Origin: Mimachlamys varia
Taxonomy: Eukaryota > Mollusca > Bivalvia > Pectinida > Pectinidae
Direction of reading: 5' to 3'
NCBI GenBank assembly: GCA_947623455.1
Contig: OX392534.1
Location: 5,838,001 to 5,902,000 of the forward strand
Length of the DNA: 64,000 nucleotides
Shown: one piece after another, positions 55,823-64,000 of the stretch
How the letters are laid out: each line of letters opens with the position of its first letter
Position numbering within the stretch: the first letter of the stretch is position 1
Notes under the pieces: generated by a model
Seen by the model: the letters and a program-made list of their open reading frames with translations, nothing else
What the model was told of the DNA's origin: nothing
The model's database searches: none
Position numbers and translations under genes: made by a program

Positions 55823-57547
55823 TGCTCAATGTATGTGCAACAAATATGACATAGGTGGGAAATGAGATATGTACATCTGTGAGGGACACTTGGCTGGTTT
55901 GGCAGGTATACTTAAACATCACAGGTAATATTGAACACAGAATAGCCCAGCCCAGGGGAGAATCTCTACCCCCACACTAAATACCAGTGGGACCACCAAC
56001 AAAGTCACAGCATTTCTGTGATGGCCTCACATACAAAGTAGTGACAGACTTCGTCCCACCTGTATTACCCTCCCATGTAGAAGGCACACGTCATACTGCA
56101 TTACGAAACCTTTATACTCTCTGTCCTAATCATTAACACAACTTACAGCTATCCTCAGTTTAGGACCTGACAACTCATATCCACAGCTTAAAGCTTTGTT
56201 CAGGATTGAAACAGAACATTTTGGAAATTTAACAGAAATGGAATTAGTTTTTACTTCAAAAATGGTATCTCCAAATACTGAACCGAATTTCATTTCGATG
56301 ATTAGTTACTACAAAATGTATGATATAGATAATTGTGATTTTAGAATTCCAAATTCTTTAAAAAGATATTAGTCACGAAGCACTACTAAAGAACCTGGTA
56401 CTCTAGGATCAAGTAGTTGCAGTCTGAATGTGTACTTGACCTCAGATTTGAAAACGTTAACATCATCTTCTACATAATGGCAACAACCCCATTTTTTACT
56501 TTTTATGGTCATACCTTAACACCATTGACCTACGATATGGAAATGATTTTTTTTTTTATCTGATCAGATGAATGTCATGAAAAGTGGAATGAGACAAGAT
56601 ATTGTACAGCTTTTTATATCACCTTGAAAAAATATCAACAAAATAAAGGAATTACCTTTCAACTCATGGAGATAATACAATGATACCAGTTAAGAATATA
56701 GTAATTATAATGATTGCTCATAACTGCCAAAACAAAAACCAATAAAAAGGAAATTTTTTATACCTTAAGGAAACTAAAACAAAATTTATTTGTCCCTTCA
56801 GTAGAGCATTTATAAAGCAACAATATGTAACCTCCTACATATTGAAATAGAAATGGCTAGGATACTATACAACTTTTTCTGACTTGGGAACTTAAATTGC
56901 AGAGACTGGAAGGATATTGTCCCTAGGATTGGATTGAACTCGCACATTGTCATCTACAAACTTTTACAGTATACAGAGGAAGCCATTTGATCCATCACTG
57001 ACAAAAATTAGAATCCCTTTAGAACATGACTTGCTACCTCATTGTTCCTGATACAGTAGAAGTAACAGAGCTGACGTTGGTCATTTTGTAAGCAAGAGTT
57101 GCTTCCCTTTAGGTAGGAGGGGTATATACTTAATTTTCATTATTATAGATGAAAATATGTGGGGAAACTGGGTTGAACGTCACTTCCTAAACAAAGTAAA
57201 TCCTACAAAGAAGGGAGGCAACTCTTCTTTACGAAAAACCCAATATCAGGCATGGTGACTGACGATGTATGAAATAATGAAGATGATACATCACAATGAT
57301 AATTCTTTGTTCAAAGTTCTATTTAAGAACTAAATTTCAAAAACTTAAAATGAACACATAATTCATATAACAAACTAGTTATCAACAACGTAATATATAA
57401 CCAATGTATGTCTTGACCTCAGATCTTAGAAAGATGTGACTATGTAACAACAATGCTATACCAGATTTGCACACATGCAATGAATATTATCACTATTGAA
57501 TAACCCTTCATAAGAGTAGCATGGGAATTGTCCTAGCATACCAGACC

Positions 57548-57829
57548 AGGTAAATGTACTAGTCTGTAATACCTGTACAGGCTAATGAAGAACTGCATAC
57601 ATAACATACCTATATAGGTATATGATCTTACATTTACAGGTAAATGTACTAGTCTGTAATACCTGTACAGGGTAATGAGGAACTCCATACACAACATACC
57701 TATAAAGGTATATGATCTTACATGTACAGGTAAATGTACTAGTCTGTAATACCTGTACAGGCTAATGAGGAACTCCATACATAACATACCTATATAGGTA
57801 TATGATCTTACATGTACAGGTAAATGTAC
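57548..57829. repeat. 90-bp array, three units
   Basis: The unit AGGTAAATGTACTAGTCTGT through CATACCTATATAGGTATATG repeats three times plus a partial copy. It lies in the putative 3'UTR of the minus-strand gene and includes ACCTATATAGGT, a perfect palindrome. Confidence 0.92.
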
Positions 57830-59485
57830 AAAACACTAGTGAATCTGTGCAGGTAAATACTGCGTAGTCCTTAAACGCCTGCTTAGGCTGATTCTTTACT
57901 CCTAGCTATATATACCGGCCAGCATTAACATCAACAGCAAAGAAAATATGACCTTTCTGTATATATTTTAGCTCAGTTTCAGCTGAAAATAACTATGTAT
58001 CTGTCATGTTATATGCTTCAAATTATTTAAACTCACTAAGTACTCCTGTAGAATGCAGACTATCACTACTGTATCAAGACATCCGACTCTTCCGATTCTG
58101 AGGTTGGAAACTATGAAACTTAAGTGGTGAAACAGGGACTAAGCGTGAGTGATGCCACTACATTTTGTGAGGATACCAACACAGGAAGCAATGCGTTATT
58201 CTTGTGACAGATTACGACTCGTAACAAAGGAAGCGTACACCAAACATAACAATACAAATATCTGTTGATCAAGGAAATACGCACTGCTGCTCATTATAAC
58301 ATAGCCTTGCTTATAATTAGTTCTCACAATCAGTTCATGTTTCATACACATTCTTCCAACTTTTTAATCAGTCATAGATCAAGTTTCAATATAAAGCTAG
58401 ATGTTTCAGAAAATTAAAGCTCAATGAAATCAGAGTAACAAATTAACATTTAATTACCGGTACCTATAACTATATAGCTACAGTTGTATGTTTGTGCCAA
58501 AAAGTCACAAATCTCTTCAAATTGATGTTTTTTTGGCATGGGGATTAATGTTTGTTAACCAGGTCATATAACTACCATTATTACAATTTTGTACTGAGAA
58601 TAAACAATACAGATTATAGACACATTATGTAAATAACTCAAAACGATATTGTTTTATTTTATTTCAACAGGAAATATTCAATTTGCCTTAATCAAACTTC
58701 TGAGGTTTTTAAATCCTATTTCATTACTTCTTCAAGTTTCCATAAACTTAATACATGTACTATCTAAATACTGAATCATGCTTTAAACGAAACTTTAACT
58801 TTTCATTCGAAATTTAAAAAATGTCTGAAATTTTATTCCACTCCAATCACTTTCTAATATTGCCACACATCTTTCCTACAATACAAACATGCACACCAAC
58901 ATCTGATTTCAGCTACAAATGTAGTATAATTACAATTATCTAACTATACTTCTGGATGGGTATCATTATCGAGTTTCCATTGAGATGCCAACATGGTTAC
59001 TAATGGCATGCTTCCTTTCACCAAGACTCCAAAGTTTTAAGGCAAAGGGTAACACTGTCTCAGTTAAGTTTACCACTAGGAGTTATCTCCCTTATAAAAA
59101 ATAAAGCCACCAAAATGTTTTTCCTGTCAAAGTCTTAATACTAACAGAATCAGTTATAATCAATATTTTTCTTTGAGTTACTTCCCCTGTCAAGTTCTTT
59201 CAAAGCTGATGTTTTTTTTCAAACACTTGACCAGCCTTTATTAATTGGACATTCATTTATGCGAGTTTATTAATGAGGCCTGAACAGCACCATTGGCAAA
59301 GTATAGAGCTTGCAGGGTAAAGGTATCCAGTTTCATCCCTATATTGTTTTTAGGGTGTTTACTTCATTTCTAATTTCAAACATTAAAACCAAACAAACAT
59401 CACTGTTATTAATTCATCACAAGTTCTTTTTATGGAATACTGTGTCATGTACTTCAGGACTTTTATTATAATACAATAGTATTAA

Positions 59486-59871
59486 AGGCCCAATATACGT
59501 AACTTCAGGGACATTTTTGTGATTCTGAAAAATTCTGAAAAAAAATCCAGTTGATAACCATGCAAAAATAAGCCTAAAACGAAGTAAACCTGAGCGGTAA
59601 CTAACAAGACACTCTTGACAAAAACATCCAAAGAATTGAAAATAATTCAGGTGGGGCCCACTTCAACAACAAACCGAAGGTAGAAGACGGTTCGAAATGG
59701 ACGCGTGTTTACAAAATAGCGTGTTTTAACTGCTGCTGTACCGGTAACCGCGAAAGAATTCACCTTGAATAATGCTGATATCAGTTAATCTTAACTAAAT
59801 CTATATGTATAATAAGTTATTAGGCTTGATTTTCGCTTCAAGTTTTGCCAAAAGTTACGTATATTGGGCCT
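59486..59871. mobile_element. 386-bp MITE with TTAA target duplication
   Basis: Begins AGGCCCAATATACGTAACTT and ends with the exact reverse complement AAGTTACGTATATTGGGCCT, flanked on both sides by TTAA (59482-59485 and 59872-59875). TTAA duplication is the signature of piggyBac-type transposition. The interior is non-coding. Near-perfect ends suggest recent activity. Confidence 0.9.
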
Positions 59872-62679
59872 TTAAACAGTGCTAATAAATAAATGAAGTT
59901 TGAAATGGAGATATTCCCAACCTTAATTGTTGTAAAATTTTAGTCGGTTTTAAAAACATTCATGTACATAAAATACATTAATCATACAAGAAGGAAGCTT
60001 GTAGCATAGAATTCTAAATTAAATCGGAAACACCTTTTGGCACAGAATTCTATTATGCTAATTTCAACTTGTCAACAGTTTTCATCCACACTCTGTACAT
60101 AAACCATTCTTACAGTTCAGATTTGTAAAAAAAAAATGTATTTGAAAAAAAATCTGTCAGCAATTTATCTAACAAAGCAATTTGTTTAACAACTAGCAAA
60201 ACACTTAAAAAAATATCATCATAATAGGCAATTGTTCTGATTTGAGTCCAAATCTAGATATCTATCATCACAGATTGATTTTGTTTTATAGCTAATCTAG
60301 GTTATACAATAAGGTGGAAGAGCAGCCAGCAACAATCAACAATCAGGCTGGAGGAAAACAGAACAGAGGAAAGATCAAGCTTGTACAACAGTATCCAACA
60401 ACAACAGTTTGGGGACAGAATACAGTTTGGCAACTCTCGCATTCTATGTACTACAAGAGATATGTAAAAATTACTTTGGCTATGCAAGTAATTTTTCCAT
60501 GGTATCACCAAAAGAAGTTTTATAACAAAGTTTAAATTTACAAGCAAATAATATAGCTTTTGCTTTAATAACCACTTTGAATATTACAGAAGTTAAATTT
60601 GGTGCCTTCAATATGAATGGACCAATTCAACTTGAACTGGATATATTTGTGACAAATGTGAAGTTAAGTCTGCTTTTTAAAAATAAAATTAGAATAACTT
60701 GAGCTTTATCACAGAACAAAAACGCAATTCCCGCAAGAGTCAATTTGATCTTCTAATTTCTACACGTAAAATATATAGTCAATTATATAGAACTCAATTT
60801 GTGTCCTATTCCATTTAACTACAAACTGAATCTGCATCAATTATAAAGTCATTTCTGTTGTAGGGCTAACTTGGACAAAACAGCCATGAACTAAACTGTT
60901 GTACAGAATAACTTGTGACAATATCATGTGTTTAAAACAAGAGAACTGGGAGAATACCCGATATATCTCAAAACATCTTGCATGTTACCGGTAAATGGTG
61001 TAAACTAAAGCTGGTAAGGAGAGACAGATATTGGAGTAAAATGAGGGTGGTGACAGAATACTACATCTACAATGTACATTCTCTCAACTTAATTATCCTA
61101 TTGCAGTGAAGTATTACTGCATCAATCCAGCACCACACCCACAAATATAATATAAAGAAACTAGGTGAAAGTTTTTCTGTTGTCCTTAAGTAAGCCCACC
61201 GTACCCTACCTTCAGTAAGTTGGCTCCCTGGGCTAAAGTAAGACCAACCCTTACGTTCAGTCAGAATAACCACAGTCAATTCCCCGAGATGCAGGATCAA
61301 TACAGAAATAACACATCACTGCAACTGTTTTTCTCATTGTCTATATCACAGACTCAATATTCTTGATGTTTAGTTTCTCGAGGCCACTGCCAACATCTCG
61401 CCTAGTGTACATACACCCTATCTCACACACATTTGTATGATTTCCCATGGACAAAGCACCAAGTGTAGCACTAAAATGTTAACATCTTATATACACTATT
61501 TACACAACAACCTTTGTAAACTTATACACACTTTGGCCAATCACAACATGTCTTTTAACCAATCACCAGCTACCATTTTATGGTCGCCAACCTCTCAGTA
61601 AAGTGTGGGAATGATGTTAACTTAACTCACAGGGACATTGTAAATATGTACACACATACTTTAAGAAACATGCACTATCTTAAATTAAAAAACACCATTG
61701 ATATTTAAGATGGATAATGACAAATGTAATTCATGCACCTGATGTGGCAAATGAATACAGGAATATGACCACATTGAATGTTCTTAATGAAGGGATACAT
61801 AAGAATTGCTTTTCACCTTTTCTGTTCATTCTTTTAGTTTTAAATAAAGCTTTACTCTTACTAATACTTTCAATGGTTTATCAATGAGATGGGTCAGCAA
61901 GATAAAATACAGAAGTTGGGGCAGATTTAACGTTAAAAGACTGTTGTTTAAAAAAGCAATACTGTCTTATTAAAGGAAAGCTGATTCGTGTTTGTTCTTG
62001 CACAATGTAGCTCTACATTTCATCTTTTTCAGTCATGCATAGGGAAATATCACATATCAGATACTGAACAAAATGCTCTAACAAAATACTGGTCTACATA
62101 TTTGTGTCAAACTCCAGCATCTTTAAAATAACTTTGAAAATTGAGAACATAAAATATATTTAAAAACTCCTATAACGAAGTTCATCCCAGAAACTCTCTG
62201 ATTCTAAGGCTGACTTAGCATTAAAAAATAAAACAAACAGATCCGGAAAATCTGGGTGGCCGTACCCTACATGATCATATAAACTGATGAACACTAAACC
62301 AGCACTTCCAGACTCCTCATCATACTAATTGGACACCAATTCAATGGATAATATTGAAGCTACCAGGTGATTTGTAACGAATGTTTCATGAAAATATCCA
62401 CTATATCTTTTATGAAATATATAATATCTGAATCCTGATCATTAGCAACAAAATTTACCAATGACAGAACCAGCAAAACCATAAGCTGTTATATATATAC
62501 ATATATGATGGTAATGTTTTGAATGTTACACGATACTGCTGTGTGATACAAATTCTTATAATGATTGAAGGTCTGGTAGTCTGGCCAAACTAAAGATAAA
62601 ACAGGATGGTCCGAGTCCCCAGGCACTATAGAGATCAGTGTAAATGACCAGATGGTTGTCATGGGTTCACCAGAAGTCA

Positions 62680-64000
62680 CTATCTTGTTTCCAGCTTGCG
62701 AAGCTTGGCTGGACTGCCCCCTGGAGACCCTGTTGACAGAATTCTCTTGGACCGCCGTGTGGGTTCCAGCGCCTTAGAAGGGCTGGTTGTACGCGGACTC
62801 AAATCAGACAGACTTAGAATTAAATCCTTTTTAGGGCTCATGCCAGAGTTCTTTAGAAGAACTCTAAGCATTGGCAAACCTAACGTTTTCTTCGGGGATT
62901 CACTTTGTGAGTGGATAGAAACACCAGGTGACTCGGAACGAGAGGCCCTGAGAATACGTCGCTGAGCAGACAAGCTTTCAACACTAGGTGACATATCTCT
63001 GACAGGAGAGACTAGGCTGTACCCAGTCTCGTCTTTAGAACTGCTTGGAGATGGGCAGGACGAGGGGGAGGGAGGCAGAACAATGTCTTGTGCTGGAGAC
63101 GATGACTTACTGTTACATAGAGACGTAGCTGATCCTGCTTGCTCAGTCTTACTGGCAGTGAGCAGACTTTCTAGTTTACACACATTGTCTGTAAATGCTG
63201 AGGTTGAGCGTGTACGACGAATCTCTGACTGATGTCCAAGTGATGGACGTTTGACTGGGGAGGGGAACCCCTTCACATTGAGTTTGTTAGAACCCGTAGA
63301 CAACACATCACCACTCTTGGTTGAGGAGGTCGGCGAGGGGTATATTCTGGGGTCGTACTCTGAGCCTGGAGAAGACAGACAGCTACATGGCGAGATATCT
63401 GGTGATCTCAGCATGGTTGAGGATGCGTAGGGATTTATTTGTAGTGGCATATTGACTGGCAGTGTGGCACTTTTGACAAGTCTAGCCTTACTGTCCGTGA
63501 TGGGTGAAGACATTGGAGACACAGATGGAGACCGAAACCTTGCATCAGGAATCGGGGGTAAATGTTTTCTCCTACGGCATTCCATACAGCATCCAGACTT
63601 CAGTGATTCTTCGTCAGATGACATGGAGATGATAGAGACATCATCATCTGATCGTGACTTGGTTATGACAGGCAGATCTAGTACATTGTTGAAAGGTGGC
63701 AAGGGATTCTCTGGTAAGACAAAGTCCTTATTGGTCTGTTGTGATTTAAGGTTGCAATGTCTGCCCTTCTCACTTGCTGGAACATTTTTATTACTTTTCG
63801 CTGATTTAGCACTGCACAAAGTACTGTAAGAAGAAATATCCGACAGTAGACACCTGTACAATGTGAGTTTCTGTTTGGAGGCCTCAGCATTTACTTGTTC
63901 AGACACAACATTAGCTAGAGACAGTGGTGGATTGCTGTGGCTGCCAGACCGTCTCTTCAGTCCTAGTAGGTTGTCTATTTCCTTTGACATGAGAATGGGC
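62680..64000 (-). CDS. Last coding exon of an unrecognised Ser/Pro-rich basic protein (runs off window)
   Basis: Read leftwards, an open frame spans the window edge to the TAG at 62682-62680; 436 residues follow the first visible Met (63990). The frame stays open upstream of that Met to the edge (PIL-M), and the Met has C at -3, so it is probably internal and the exon continues beyond 64000. I do not recognise the protein. It is disordered-looking, with many SP/TP sites, a CCMECRRRKHLPPIPDARF patch, two SPKK motifs (in ESPKKTLGL and MSPKKDLIL) and a basic C terminus with RRSKRI and KLRKLETR that could serve as nuclear localisation signals. Codon use and GC content are clearly coding. A nuclear or chromatin role is only an inference from composition. 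Confidence 0.88.
   Translation of the reverse strand, partial: PILMSKEIDNLLGLKRRSGSHSNPPLSLANVVSEQVNAEASKQKLTLYRCLLSDISSYSTLCSAKSAKSNKNVPASEKGRHCNLKSQQTNKDFVLPENPLPPFNNVLDLPVITKSRSDDDVSIISMSSDEESLKSGCCMECRRRKHLPPIPDARFRSPSVSPMSSPITDSKARLVKSATLPVNMPLQINPYASSTMLRSPDISPCSCLSSPGSEYDPRIYPSPTSSTKSGDVLSTGSNKLNVKGFPSPVKRPSLGHQSEIRRTRSTSAFTDNVCKLESLLTASKTEQAGSATSLCNSKSSSPAQDIVLPPSPSSCPSPSSSKDETGYSLVSPVRDMSPSVESLSAQRRILRASRSESPGVSIHSQSESPKKTLGLPMLRVLLKNSGMSPKKDLILSLSDLSPRTTSPSKALEPTRRSKRILSTGSPGGSPAKLRKLETR

Larger units (their letters stand above)
55795..62679 (-). other. Probable long 3'UTR of the minus-strand gene
   Basis: Nearly 7 kb of AT-rich sequence with no recognisable exon. At its left end, the minus strand has AATAAA (55822-55817) followed within 30 bases by a GT-rich stretch, a good poly(A) signal layout. 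Other TTTATT (minus AATAAA) copies exist nearer the stop, so shorter ends are possible. It contains a 90-bp triplicated repeat (57548) and a MITE (59486). The assignment is by inference only. Confidence 0.35.

Overview
The window is animal genomic DNA, AT-rich and intron-rich with GT-AG introns, and dense in minisatellites and small inverted-repeat transposons. Repeat families with a terminal GCTCACCTGG block, long GTCC runs and 145-bp monomers, together with the protein sequence, suggest a lophotrochozoan, most likely a bivalve mollusc. That placement rests on family recognition, not on a search.

The main gene is on the + strand: an SLIT-ROBO Rho GTPase-activating protein (srGAP). I can join 18 exons from 22092 to 49765. 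Every junction keeps the frame, giving 1088 residues: F-BAR, RhoGAP, SH3, then a Ser/Pro-rich tail with the family's conserved C-terminal helix. The start codon is not in these 18 exons. A GC3-rich exon at 18568-18727 ends in a donor with exactly the phase needed and is the best candidate first coding exon. It does not resemble the usual vertebrate srGAP N terminus.

A second gene, on the - strand, enters from the right edge. Its last coding exon (62680-64000) encodes a Ser/Pro-rich basic nuclear-looking protein that I do not recognise. It converges on srGAP and may carry a 3'UTR of about 6.9 kb, ending near 55.8 kb.

Layout: 1-18.5 kb holds no recognisable gene, only minisatellites at 1-80, 2.86-3.55, 11.34-11.50 and 12.5-12.8 kb. 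srGAP runs from 18.6 (or 22.1) to 49.8 kb. Its introns hold a tRNA-derived SINE, pogo-like MITEs, a 2.8-kb satellite-bearing element and many tandem arrays. The srGAP 3' flank (49.8-51.2 kb) ends in a 40-bp hairpin-forming array. From 52 to 55.7 kb there are repeats and an inverted-repeat element. A TTAA-flanked MITE lies at 59.5-59.9 kb.

The most unusual observation is that at least five, and probably six, srGAP splice sites lie inside tandem arrays whose units contain copies of the same splice site. At exon 2 this is true on both sides. A second is that the 145-bp monomers in intron 16 each carry clustered nuclear-receptor half-sites (a DR3 plus an inverted pair), repeated about 16 times.
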